A stretch of 64,000 nucleotides of DNA from Euphorbia lathyris (Eukaryota > Streptophyta > Magnoliopsida > Malpighiales > Euphorbiaceae): contig NC_088918.1 of the NCBI RefSeq assembly GCF_963576675.1, forward strand, positions 33,389,501 to 33,453,500, in the 5' to 3' direction. The notes under the pieces are model-generated. The model had not been told where the DNA came from. It saw nothing but the letters and a program-made list of their open reading frames with translations, and searched no databases. Of this stretch, positions 11,515-23,102 are shown in pieces. Both the position numbers and the translations under genes were made by a program. Numbering within the stretch: position 1 is the stretch's first letter; each line of letters opens with the position of its first letter.

Positions 11515-12572
11515 TCTGATGTTCCTGCAGATATGCGACTCAATATATATAATCTCATGGGTTTGATTATCATCTTATTATATAAAGGTATTGTGCTCAT
11601 ACATATATATATATATACACATTTGTACCACTTATAGTTTAAGAAACGTTTAGATAGCATATATCATAGGGAAATATATATATAGGTGTTTTTTAAGTAT
11701 TTGCAAATAGATTTGTTGAAAAAATAACATTGTGTTAGCAAAAAAAAAAAAAAAATCAATTAATATATATATATATAAGATCTATGACTGCTTTCACATA
11801 TTAATATAATATCATGATTGCTGTTAGAGATTAATATAAGATCTATGATTGTGTCTTAATTATGCAATTGTAAGAACATTTACGTGTGGAGTGCGTCAGA
11901 GATCAAAACTAATATAAACTTTAACTATTAGCTTGAGCTTTTAGTTCAAAAGATTTATCAATATATTTTGACATTTTTTTTTTGAATCATATATTTTCAC
12001 ATTTTTTTTTGAATCATATATTTTGACATTTGTTTACTTAATATCTTATTACTTTACTTTTAAGGGATGATAAACAATTATTTTTTTCTAATTATTTTTT
12101 CCTAATAAATAATATTGAAAGTTTAGAAATTTAAATATGATTTTTTTCAATAATTAAAAAAACGAATATGAATTAAAAAGAAATGTAATATGATCAATTA
12201 GTGCAATCACTGAGTGTCATCTGCAAATCAGTGTAACTTCAGAATTTTTTAATTAACTATTTATTTTAAATTAGCTAATATAATATGAACATCAGTTAGA
12301 ATAACGCAATTTATTTATATATTTTTTTTTATTACTTCACTTTGTGTATTAGTTTAGAAGTGGAATTTTGAATTTAATTTTTCAAATGGTATTGGTTAAA
12401 CAATACAAAATTATCTTCATTGATCTTTTATTTTTATTTCCATTTCTTTAGTCATTTGGCATATAACAAATTTAGAAAAAAATAGAAAAAATTTAATTAT
12501 ATCATTAAAAATAATAAGATGTTAAGTAAACAAATGTAAAAATATAACGTTATAAAAAATGTTAAAATACAT
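11515..12572. other. AT-rich 3' flank of the MYB gene
   Basis: Very AT-rich DNA with poly(A), poly(T) and TA runs. Apart from the short tandem repeat at 11961-12031 I see nothing gene-like. Confidence 0.4.
11961..12031. repeat. Tandem repeat, about 28 bp, 2.5 copies
   Basis: Units starting ATATATTTT(G/C)ACAT, then poly(T) and GAATC, begin at 11961, 11989 and 12016. They differ by a base or two and in poly(T) length. Confidence 0.7.
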
Positions 12573-12757
12573 GTTTAAACTCTTGGACTTAACATTTTAA
12601 GGATTAAACCTCCGATCTTTAATTTTCACACACATTGAAGCTTTTACTAATGGTTTAGCTAATGAAACCAATGTGCGTGAAAATTAAAATTCAAGCGCCT
12701 CATCTGAAAAAATAAATAATCAGGGTCTTAATCCTTAAAATCTTAAAAGTTCAGAGA
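12573..12757. repeat. Small palindromic MITE-like repeat
   Basis: AATTTTCACACACATTG (12621-12637) is matched by its inverse at 12669-12685 with one mismatch. Outside these arms TTTTAAGGATTAA is also mirrored near both ends. The whole unit could fold on itself. No clear target duplication was found. Confidence 0.5.
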
Positions 12758-13161
12758 TTTAGGGGATGTTTGTTTCAACATTTAACGTGTCACTTTAAAC
12801 TGTAGGAAATATAGTGTTTGGTTAGGTTTATATAACAACGTTTTGTAGCTTTTCGTGAAAAATTGTTTTTATATATTTGATGTTGACAAAAATTATCCTT
12901 CTAATTTTCTAACATATTTCTTCTTTAATATTATTCCTATTTCTATTACATTATTATCAAAACAAAATTTTACCTCATTCAATAAATTTATTATTTTTAA
13001 TTATTATTTAGTTACTTATATTATTTTATTAATTTGGATTGTATTTTTTTTAGCAAAATCCAAATATATATTTTACTGATTTACAAATGACAATTTGTGA
13101 TTTTTTTTTTTTTTTTTTGCTAAAAAGGACTAAGCCGTTAGTAAAACTAAGAACTTTTAAG

Positions 13162-13439
13162 TTGACACTGTCAGTTTTGACCGTTGATAACTTTAAATTA
13201 GAAAATTTTAAGAATTAAATTTGTTTAGTACCACATTTACCATGAAACTACGTTTTCAATTTTTCAAATCATACTTTTCGGAGCTTTTTCTCTTTAAACG
13301 TGCATTTTTTCTCTCATAATAAATAACATATAAATAACCTCAAAATTAAAAAGTTGAAGAATTAAATTTGCTTAAAATATCGTCAATCCTTGAATTTTTT
13401 TTATTTTGAGTTATCAACAGTCAAAACTGAAAGTGTCAA
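13162..13439. repeat. MITE-like inverted repeat
   Basis: The 31-base arm at 13162-13192 is the inverse of 13409-13439 with two mismatches (TTGACACTGTCAG at the left, TTGACACTTTCAG at the right read inverted). It appears to sit inside a larger element running from GGGGATGTTTGTTTC (about 12763) to a mirrored GGCTTATTTGGTTC near 13735, which would be a Tourist-like MITE, so nesting is possible. Outer ends are not proven. Confidence 0.5.
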
Positions 13440-14555
13440 TCCTCTTTTTTGCAAAACTACATGCATGGGCACCGATTTATAAGTTAGTGAAACTACATGG
13501 GTTATATTTGGAATCTGTTTTTTTATTATAGTTTTTTTATTGATTAATTTAAAATATATTCACATTAGACATTTTATAAACTAACACAACAGTTATCACA
13601 ATTTTACCAAACACTAATAATTAATCAGCTAATAACAAATAACTAACTACAAGAGCTAACAACAACAATAATATGAACCAATAATTAATCAACTAATAAC
13701 GAAGAGCTAACTGCTGAACCAAATAAGCCATTAATTATGTGTAAACTTGCACACGGGAGAAACATTTTGTTTAAACATGCTCCTTTTTATAGTATGCAAA
13801 GAATTTGTGTATTGTTTCGTTCTAACACAGATTGACTAATATTAGTCAGTCCCGACCACTTAAATAATACCAGATTATCCTAATTGTTAATGTAGCATCA
13901 TCTCAATATGACGAGCATTCTTTCATTCTTACATTGTTTTCTCGTTCATGCACACACCGATATTATTTAATGCAATTATGATTACAGATTACTCAATTAG
14001 TTCCGAAAATATTTACACTGATACGGGACCATTATATTCATGCATGCACATGCATGTCTTTTATGATCGAAAAAACAAAATTTATTTTGTAAGTTTATAA
14101 CTTCATGATATTGTCAAATAAAAAAGTTATAATTTAGAAAATTTCATCTATTGCATTGATTAAAAAAAAACTGAGTAGGTGTAGCTAGGGTTGCAAATGG
14201 AATTAAAATGGATTTGCCAAGTAATTCATCCTTGAAATATTATTATTATTATTATTCAAACTTCATTCACCCAAGGTTTGATCAAAATTAAAAATTAGCT
14301 TTTAAAGAAAAAGGTATATTAAGATAAATATTGTTAAAGATAATAAAAATTATTTTTGAAGTTTTGAACTATTATTTATATCATCTTTATATTTTTTTAC
14401 TTTATTAACTAAACCTTAAAGACTTTCAATCCTTTTCTATTTGTGTGTGGTAAATGAATCTAATTACTACTTTGGAATTGATTCAATATTTTTAGGTGGG
14501 TTCTCTTCTGATTCAAACGTAAAATGTAAACTAGCATTTAAACTCAACATCTCGT

Positions 14556-14942
14556 ACGGGGTATTTGTTAAAGGGGATAAAGACACGGGGATATGGATAA
14601 AAAAACTGAGATGCGTTATCTCATGTTTGTTTTAGAGATAGGTTAGGGAAATAAATAGAGGGATATGAGTCTTATCCCTCAAATTCTATACCCAAGAGGG
14701 GGTGGTATAAGGAGGTGGGATAAGCTCTTGCGATTTTAATAGGATGAAAAAGTCCATCTTATCCTTCAAATTAATGTTATGTAGTTTAAATAAGGTTAAA
14801 ATAGTAAAATGTATTATTTTATCCTTATCCTCATCTCATATACCAAACATTGAATAATAATTTTCAACTATCATATTTTTATTCTTATCCCTATCTCAAC
14901 CTTTATCCTTATCCCTATCCAATAGAATGTTAAACGGCCCGT
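14556..14942. repeat. Probable MITE rich in GGATA/TATCC
   Basis: The left end (GGGGTATTTGTTAAAGGGGAT) resembles the inverse of the right end, with a short length difference, and GGATAAGG words on the left are mirrored by CCTTATCC words on the right. This is the look of a Tourist-like element, but the target duplication could not be settled. Confidence 0.4.
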
Positions 14943-15485
14943 TAGTTTATATTCCCAATTATTACTATTCGTTATTGATAATTATGTATTAGACTACTTC
15001 ATAATTTCGTTTAATTAGTACCTAAAATTAACAATTCGAGTGCTTATTAGTTTTTTTAACTTATTTATTTATTAACATTAATTAAAAGGTTGAAATAAGT
15101 TAAAACAATTACTAGTGTTGTTTGATAGAACGAAAAAATAAGTATTAAAATAAATAGGACAAATTTTGATTGATTAATATTATAAATATTAGAACTATAT
15201 GAAGTTTGATAAAAAAAAAAAAAGTAATGAAGTTAAAGATATGAAGAAGTATTTTATATTTTAAATTTTTTGATATATATATATTATACCAAATAGCTGC
15301 ATGATTTAACAATTTTAATAAAAAATTGTTACAAGGAAGGGTTAAAACACCAAAAAACCCGAAAGAAAAACGAGAAACTAAACACGAATCCTACCTACGG
15401 AGATTGCTAACCCCATACGTATATATCTTACTCATTTTTTATTAAACAAACAAAAAAAACAATAAAGGAATTCTTTTATCAGTAA

Positions 15486-15524
<39 letters not shown>

Positions 15525-15952
15525 TTATATCAATAGCCCCTTAGTAATTAAGTAGAGTTTCTCCAGAAGTTCAAGAGTCAACTCATTAAGAAGTTCCCTC
15601 TTCCATATGTCTCTTTGAAAATTAGGTAATTGAAAGGCAAATAATAGTCCAATGCCCACTTCAAAATGCACTTTATGTCATTTAACAAAATTTATTTATC
15701 TGTGGGAAAACTGTACTAAAGTAAAAAAAAAAGAACTTCCTTTTAACTTAAACATATTAAAACAAAATATAAAATATTAAGTATATATATTTTAGAAATT
15801 GCATAATCCCCTTCACCTTAATTTATGTTTTGATTCCATTTATTCAAACAAGCAAGAAAATCAAATACCATTTATAGTGAATGTACTAATACTAATTTTA
15901 TATTTCCTCATTTTTATCTCTATTTTTCATGTTTCTATCATATTGTTTTTTT
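14943..15952. other. AT-rich intergenic DNA with a TTA microsatellite
   Basis: No gene or known repeat apart from a TTA trinucleotide run of about eleven units at 15486-15520. Confidence 0.4.
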
Positions 15953-16329
15953 GGTAAATAATTTATTAGTCCCTTAGTTTTTACCTAACACACTGTTTAG
16001 TCCTCCTATTTTGAAAACCACATTTTAAGGTCTCTATCTTTTGCCAATATTAACCCTTTGGTTTTTTTTATCTAGTGTTTTTAGACTTGTAACCGTTATA
16101 TTTTAGCATAAATAGACATATATAAAATAACAGAGTAACATGATCAACTTGTATTGTACTGTGGTTGTTCTAAAAGCTAAGATATGTTCGGTTAAAAATA
16201 TAAAAAAATAGATAAAAGGACCACAGGGTTAATATTGGTAAAAGATAGGGACCTTAAAATGTGTTTTTCAAAATAGGAGACTAAACAGCGTGTTAGGTAA
16301 AAACTAGGGAACTAATAAATTATTTACCG
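15953..16329. mobile_element. MITE with about 115-bp terminal inverted repeats, probably Mutator-like
   Basis: The element begins GGTAAATAATTTATTAG, and the inverse of the right end reads the same and continues to match for about 115 bases with few differences and one gap. A 10-bp direct repeat TTGTTTTTTT flanks it (15943-15952 and 16330-16339). Long inverted repeats with a 9-10 bp duplication suggest a Mutator-type MITE. The homopolymer leaves a base or two of doubt at the ends. It has no coding capacity. Confidence 0.75.
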
Positions 16330-17227
16330 TTGTTTTTTTTATTCCATTTATTGTTTTTAATTCTATACTTTATTCTATTTCACTTACAACTTTTATTAAC
16401 ACTAATTATTTTTACCCCAATACCTCAAATTCACTATTTAATTTAGCTATTGATTAAAGTCAACTAGCTAATTGTAAAAAAAAGTCAACTATTGTTTTCA
16501 AGTAAAGAACAATTTAGTGGAAATCTTATATTTTGTTTTGTTTTCCTATTTCCGGGAAAATGAAAGAAGCTAGCTAATGTTCCTACAGTAATATTGACAT
16601 AAACTTTATAGTAAAACATAAAAATAAAAATAAAGAGGAAGTTAAGTTAGTTAGAAGTTAAGAAATGAAGAGGTGGAATTGCAGTCTATCTCTATGCCTC
16701 AACTTACATTGCATTTCAACACTAAATGAGGAGGTATATATTGAATCAAGAAAATCAAGAAATCAAGAAATCAAGAAAAAATGCAATCCTGTACTACTGT
16801 ATATTCATATTGAATCAACAAAAGAATTCTGAATTGAAAGAAGAAGCAAACCTGGAAATAACATATATATATATGAAGATGTAGATGATCAAAGTTGGAT
16901 GAATTTGTATTATAGGCATTTGCATGTCTTCAAACTTTGGGAGATCTTGATTCATTCTTGAGAAGCAGGAGATTTGAGAACAAAAAAGAAAAGAAAAGAT
17001 TTAATTAATTAATGTGAGATGTAAGTATGGTTATGAGAAGAGCAGGTGAGCCAACATTCTAACTCAGAAATTTTGTTCCTAGTGATAGCAGACATGGGAT
17101 TGGATGGGATGGGCCTACCCTTCTTCTTTTGGCATTTTTATTTTATATACTATACTATACTATGTTCACTTGGTTTATTATTCATTCCTAGGGATCATCA
17201 ATTCATTGGACCATCATTGTCATATGC
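16330..17227. other. Intergenic DNA, no recognised feature
   Basis: Contains a short run of AATCAAG-like units at about 16746-16778 and a TA run near 16862. Nothing gene-like is supported. Confidence 0.4.
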
Positions 17228-18747
17228 TTTTTTTCTTTTTCTTTTTTTAAGAAAAATAAATGCATTAACGGGTCTCAATTGGGCAATGTTGTAATGTTAC
17301 ATTCAAAGTAAAACTCGAAATAGATTGATAAAATTGAGAACAAGATCCAAAACGTGAAGACCGAGCAAAAGCATGGGCCATCTCGTTAGCTTGTCGCAGG
17401 ATATATTTGACTGGATAGAAGTCGTGTTGTCGCATGAATGATGTACAATGGGTTATAATATTATCAAACTTAGAATTGTCAACTGTCGTTGAAGCAATCG
17501 TGTCTGCCATCGTCTTAGCATTAGTTTGGAACATCACTCGACGGTAGCCTTGATCCGCCACCTATTCAAGAGCATGGAACAATGAGAGAGCCTTGCATTC
17601 TCTGACCAGCAGAGTGCCATTTAACAGATCTGTTTCGCTCGCAACAGGACTGCACCAAAACCTATCATAGGTTGATCCACGAAGAGAGCCGCGTCTGTGT
17701 TGCAGACCAGGAATGCTGGTGGAGGAGGATGCTAGCCACGACATGTAGACGAAGGGACAATACATGTCAAATGTTGCAGACGGAGTCGCCGAGCCTGTAA
17801 CCAATCACGCAGTATGTCTTTCGCCATGTAGCAAATTTGGGATGTCGGAGTCACCATATGATGTTAGAAATGTGAAAAACAACAATTGGAAATTCTTCGT
17901 GTTCATTGCTGCAGATCGAAGGACATTCAACAATCGGGCTTCGTTCCACATCCTTTCCACCACTGAACATTCCACAAAAGATGCCAACAATCCTCAATGT
18001 CATCGTTGTAGATCACACACCTACTATCAATATTGAGTCTGCATTGCAGTAGATTATTTTAAGTTGGCAGAAGGTTTCGAGCCAAATTTCATGCAAAGTA
18101 CCAGACTTTTAATGACACCTCCAACTTCCACAAATCTGACCACGCCCTGATAGGAGCCATTGAGTCAAGGTCTCAAGAGATCGCCAATCAGTAGGAGGTG
18201 CGGACCGAGTAGATGTCGGAAGTAGTCTCCTGCCAAATTATCACATCGTTTTTGTCTCCCCATCGCGACGATACTATCAGCATAGCTAGAATGTCCTGAG
18301 CTCGAAACAGTTCCATCATTAATTCCATACTCGTAGCTCCTCTAAACTTGCCATCATTGGGGTTTGAATACGTAACCTACCCGCCTCACGAAGCCACAGG
18401 TCCCTTCATACACTAATAGAATGACCATCCCCGATCTTCCACCATATATACCTTCTTTGATAACTAGATGGGAACTCTATATACTTCTCCATACATAACT
18501 AGGCGGGCACTCAAAAAATCCCCTTTAGGGTAATATTTAACTTTGAAAACTTTACTCACAAAAGAAGTGGGATTCGACATGAATCACCACCTTTGTTTTT
18601 CTAATATAGCTAAATTAAAAGCAGTGAAATTCCTAAAATCCAGTCCTCCAAAATGTGTAGGAATACATAATTTCTCTCACGACGACCAATTTAATTTCCG
18701 TTCACCTGAATTTTTGTTACCCCACCAGATCATATGCTTATCATTTG

Positions 18748-18748
<1 letters not shown>
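17228..18748 (-). mobile_element. 5'-truncated, decayed L1-type LINE
   Basis: Read on the minus strand and across many stops and frame changes, the order is the end of RT (GGLDFRNFTAFNLAILEKQ near 18650; YYPKGDFLSARL near 18520), the RT-associated zinc region (KVWYF, then DIEDCWHLLW around 18000) and the plant RNase H domain (RECKALSLFHALE, then ILRQANEMAHAFARSS to 17265). The 3' end is an A-rich tail read on the minus strand at 17228-17248. The upstream break is at the TA microsatellite at 18749. No function remains. Confidence 0.75.

Positions 18749-18779
<31 letters not shown>
18749..18779. repeat. TA microsatellite, about 15 units
   Basis: A pure TA run at the truncated end of the LINE piece; it may mark the break. 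Confidence 0.9.
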
Positions 18780-18781
<2 letters not shown>

Positions 18782-18852
18782 TTTCAATTTTAATTCAAAC
18801 CAACTCGGAATGTTGAAAATTGATAAACAACCAATAAGATTTTAGTTATAAG

Positions 18853-19387
18853 TAGACCTCGCCATGGGCTGATGAGCCCGGCCGGCCGGCCCGAGCCCAG
18901 GCTCATTTAGCCGGACCTGAACACATAAAATTAGTGCCAGGCCCGGCCCGACCCAAGCCCGATTAAGCCCGCCTAGTAAATGGGCGGGACTGGGCTATGT
19001 AAATACCCGACGGGCCTGGCCCGACCCGTTATATATATATATATATATATATTTATAAATTTAATTATATAAATTAAATGAGTCCATAAAAACCCTACAT
19101 ATATAAATTTATAGATAATTAAATAAGTAATCAGTATTTACAATTTACAATTAGTTTTCTAAGACTTATTAACTATTATGTTTATTATTTTTTTTTAAAA
19201 AAAGTTACTATTTTTATTTTAATTGATTTTTTTAAATTTAGATATGGGCTTGGGCGGGCGGGTTTAGGATTACTTTTTTAGGCCCGAGCCCGACTATATT
19301 AGTGTGGGCTTGGGCTGGGCTTGGGCTTATCAGATTTGATCACAAGCCCGATAGACCCGGCCCGAGCCCGGCCCATGACGAGATCTA
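18853..19387. mobile_element. Non-autonomous hAT element (MITE) with GC-rich ends
   Basis: The element starts TAGACCTCGCCATGGGC, and the inverse of its right end is TAGATCTCGTCATGGGC. An exact 8-bp target duplication GTTATAAG flanks it (18845-18852 and 19388-19395), the hAT hallmark. About 110 bases at each end are dense in GGCCCG and AGCCCG words, typical of subterminal transposase-binding repeats. The middle is AT-rich with a TA run (19030-19051). At 535 bp it has no coding capacity and would depend on a transposase elsewhere. Confidence 0.88.
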
Positions 19388-20981
19388 GTTATAAGTAGTT
19401 GGTTAAGAAATGAGGTAGTGCCTCTTGGCTCGGCTCCTTAATATTGGGATACATCTCCTCATCCAAATTTGTGACAGTGGGATAAAATAATAAAGGTTTA
19501 ATCTCTTCCTATTTCAAAAAGATGATTGGCCTTTTAAATTTATAACATGGCTGTAGGTTCAGCGTCTCATTGAAAAGTAACGAGGAGAACAGTTGACGAC
19601 ATGACTGTTTTGGACTTGGGACCCAATTGTGATCACGATGCATTTTTGACAAGGTCGGCACCGGAGAATAAGAGTTGCCACCCAGACAAAGTCTGGAAAA
19701 TATTGCCGAGATTCCTTGCGAGAAGCAAATGGGCTCAAAAATTTTGGTACACTTTGAGGAAGACTAATATCCTCTCGGGAGAGAATATTAGGTACCCCAA
19801 AATACCCGATAAACCCACCAGCCTCCTACTTAACATCAATCTTACCAGGCTAATCACACCCTTTAAGTTTGAAATTCTTTTTAAGAAACTTTTTTTTATA
19901 TGCAAAAAACTGGTACAAATAATGGAAATTCCCAATGAAGTCAATTAAGTGTACAAAATGAGTAAACATTAATAAATTACATTACAGATACATCTGGGCA
20001 TCCCCAGGTCTTCAATCATATTTGACTATCATCATAAAACCTGCAAAATTCGGGCTGGAGACAAAGAAAACAATTCGATTAAGAAAATAGTAAGAAAACA
20101 ATGAGTTTCAGCATTACTGACAGAGGTTTCTATCACAGATTTTGTAATAGAAAATCTTGGGATGACATGCTTCTGGTTTTCTACAGAGTTCATTGATAAA
20201 AATGTCCATTAAAAGCACCTAGCATTATTTCCCTTATTTTCACCCGTTTTTAACTTCGTTCGTTCCGAAACTCCACAAAACACTTGTTAGTAACTTCTAA
20301 AATTAAATAGGATATAAACTTGTGGAATGAATGCTAAAAATTATTAAAGTATGATTAATCGGCTTAAATGGGCTAATAGCAGAAAATACACTTATAAGGA
20401 CTAAAGTGAATGAAACAGAAAGTTTCGAAGCAGAGACTAAAGTGAATAAATCAAAATGTTCCTAAATCAGGGACTAAAGTGAATAAAACAAATGTTTTAC
20501 TTATAATTGGAAACTTGTAAAATGGAGGGATTTAGATCTAAAGGACCCCAAAGGCTAGTCGAAAAAACATCATTACAATGATTATAGGGGTCTGAGATAC
20601 TCGAGAATTATGGAAGAACTTATCATCTAATCCTGAAGCTAGCCAAATGGCCCCATCGCCTCACTGTAGGACGTGATCCAAAAAAGTAAAAATAATAATA
20701 CCGTCAATCCTTAAGAAAAACCCATCAACACTGAATTTTAATTCGTATTATAGAAAAAATTAGGATTTTTAAAAAAAAAATGTTAATTTCAGTAGTTTTC
20801 GAGTCGATTTTTTACCTTGTTTTTTAAATCGCCCATTTCCGAAGTTCTAGGGTCAATTTTTTCTAGAATTTCAATTTTGCTCGAAAGAGAGAATTTTTCA
20901 ATTTTTATTCAAAAAAGAAAAGGGCGAAATTGTAAAAAGGGGCGGTGATAAATAAAATGGGGGTAGTATTTAATGATACCT
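19388..20981. other. Intergenic DNA without a recognised gene
   Basis: An open frame of 115 codons at 19601-19948 has no recognisable domain and is probably chance or an old repeat. A short imperfect tandem of GGACTAAAGTGAAT units occurs at about 20397-20485. Otherwise nothing is supported. Confidence 0.4.
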
Positions 20982-20990
20982 TTTTATATT

Positions 20991-22476
20991 GGAAAAATTA
21001 CAAGATTGGGTCAAATGGGAGACCCATTTATATTTTTAACCCACTTACTCAACATACTACATATCTATACTATGTTTGTGTGACTTTTCCAAAATACCCC
21101 CACCCTTTCATCTTCCCCCTTCCCCCTTCTCTTCCTTACACAAAACAGTTGCTCTTCCAGACCTTTGACATTCCTCTCTTCCTTTATATTTCGCGAAATC
21201 TGCACAATTTCTCCACATCACCATGTCGTTCTCTTCTTTTTCTCTTTAGCTCTTGATTCTTCATCTTCCTATTGCTAGAAAATGACGCCATGGTTCTTCA
21301 TCTTCATGTTTTTGCTCGTCTCTTGGTTTCTTTCTTCTTGCGCGAATCGAAGAAATTGTTATTCTACGTTATTTTCATCGTTTCCCCCAGTTTATCATAT
21401 GGTTTTTGTTGAAAAATGTAAGTATCTACTATTTTCTCTGCGCTTTTTTCTCCAGAAATTCACTTAGCGTATGCCGTTTTTGTGAATGTCTGTAAGGAGA
21501 AAGAGACTGAAAGATGTCGATTTTACTTCGCGAAATGATGATTGCGCGAAGTCTACGAGGGTAAAGTTCATGATTTTCCCTTGCAGACTTCGCGTAATCC
21601 GTTTCCGTGAAGTCAAAGCATCACATTTATCCTCGCAAACTTCGCGAAATCATCGTTTTGCGAAGTAAAATCATCATCTTCCTTGCACATTTATATTCGC
21701 ATACTTCGCGAATCCTCATTTCACGAAGCCAAATCTTCATTTTTCCTGCCTAACATGATTTAATTTGTCTGAATGTGGTTGAATACATAACATCCTGCAA
21801 GAAGGCGGTGTCTTTGGATGTAGATGGGATGACTTTCCTTCTGATACAGGGAGAAATTCCCATCAAGATTTGTCACATTCACTTTAAAATGGTTTGTTAG
21901 GAGTTTATTGTGGCAATCTTGTTGTGTACCATGGGAGACATCCATCCCAAAAGGTATGGACTTCCGTTTCTCATCCCAAAAGGTCTGGACTTCCAATACA
22001 GGGAGAAATTTCCGTCTAGATTCGTTATGTTCACTTTGAAATGATTTGTTAGGAGTTTATTGTGGCAATCTTGTTGTAAATTTTGATAATGTTATGATTT
22101 TAGTGTTGTTATTGTGGCAATCTTGTTGTAATTTTGATAATGTTATGATTTTAATGTTGGAATCCCTTGTTGTTGTGCCTTTTTGTTGTTATATACCACT
22201 TCGCAAAAACACGTCCAGACTTTGCATATTTGCGAAGTCTGCGAATTGAAATCATATAATAACCCAAACATTATCTTCACAGATTTTGCAATATGTGAAA
22301 TCTGCGAAGTCAGACGGGAGGGCGAACTACGAATGAATAAAAAGTTTCTAAGTGTTATATATATTAAGGGTATTTTGGGAAAGTCACACAAATATAGTCT
22401 AGATATGTAATAGATTGAGTAAATGAGTTAAAAATGTAAATGGGTCTCCTATTTGACCCAATTTTGTAATTTTTCC
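20991..22476. mobile_element. Non-autonomous Mutator-like element
   Basis: A 109-bp inverted repeat (20991-21099 against 22368-22476, gapless, starting GGAAAAATTACAA) is flanked by an exact 9-bp duplication TTTTATATT (20982-20990 and 22477-22485). Both are the mark of a Mutator-like element. The 1,486-bp element has no transposase. Inside are an array of ACTTCGCG hairpins (21525-21729) and an 80-bp direct duplication (21846-21925 and 21998-22077). I recognise no captured host exon, though a noncoding gene fragment cannot be excluded. Confidence 0.88.
21525..21729. repeat. Array of four ACTTCGCG...CGCGAAGT-type hairpins
   Basis: Units start at 21525, 21587, 21639 and 21703. Each is 27-28 bases and made of ACTTCGCG, about ten bases, then an imperfect inverse ending CGAAG. 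Related hairpins occur at about 22198-22237 and 22274-22309. The array is internal to the Mutator-like element. Confidence 0.8.
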
Positions 22477-22521
22477 TTTTATATTTTGTGCACTAGGCCA
22501 CAAATTTTGGAGTAAAAGGAG

Positions 22522-23094
22522 TAAGGATGTAAATGGGGCGGGGATTGGAGTTCCCATCCCCGTTCCCCGACTAAACGGAGAATCCCCATACCCGCCCCGC
22601 GAAACAAATAGGGACAAAATTCATCCCCGTCCCTACCCCGTGGGGAATCCCCGACCCTGCAGGTATCCCCGTTTACCCATTTAAAATTTAAAAGAATATA
22701 TAAAAAAAGAAATAAATGAAAATAATAGAGAAAAAGAAAGAAAGAAAATTATTATAAAAAAAGAAAGTAAGAGAATATAATGAACAAATAGATATAGAGT
22801 GAAATAGAGGTAAAGCATTTGGATCGGATTAATCATAGGTTCAAGTTTTTCTATACGTATTTTTTATTTTCTATGATTAATAATATGTTATCGGAAATTA
22901 AACGGGTAATCCGTCGGGAATCCCCGTGGGGCACAATACGGGGCGAGTTCGGGGATCCCCGTGGGACGGGGATACCCTTTCCTATCCCCGCCCCGTTCTT
23001 ACTAACGGGGCACATATTAGTTTCCGTTTCCGATCTATTATAAAACGGGACGCTCCGTCGGAGACGGGTAATCCCCACCCCATTTATATCCCTA
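22522..23094. mobile_element. Second non-autonomous hAT element (MITE), GGGGATCCCC-rich
   Basis: The left end reads TAAGGATGTAAATGGGGCGG and the inverse of the right end TAGGGATATAAATGGGGTGG. Flanking 8-bp sequences AAAAGGAG (22514-22521) and AAGAGGAG (23095-23102) match at seven of eight positions, as in an aged hAT duplication. Subterminal regions are full of GGGGA and TCCCC words, and the centre is AT-rich. It is 573 bp with no coding capacity. Its ends differ from those of the hAT element at 18853, so it is a different family. Confidence 0.82.
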
Positions 23095-23102
23095 AAGAGG
23101 AG

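Noticed and set aside
19601..19948. A 115-codon open frame as a gene
   Set aside because: No domain, no splice context and no relative that I recognise; surrounded by repeats.
21525..21729. Regularly spaced short repeats resembling a CRISPR array
   Set aside because: The repeats are imperfect hairpins with uneven spacing inside a plant transposon with proven ends; there is no leader or cas gene.
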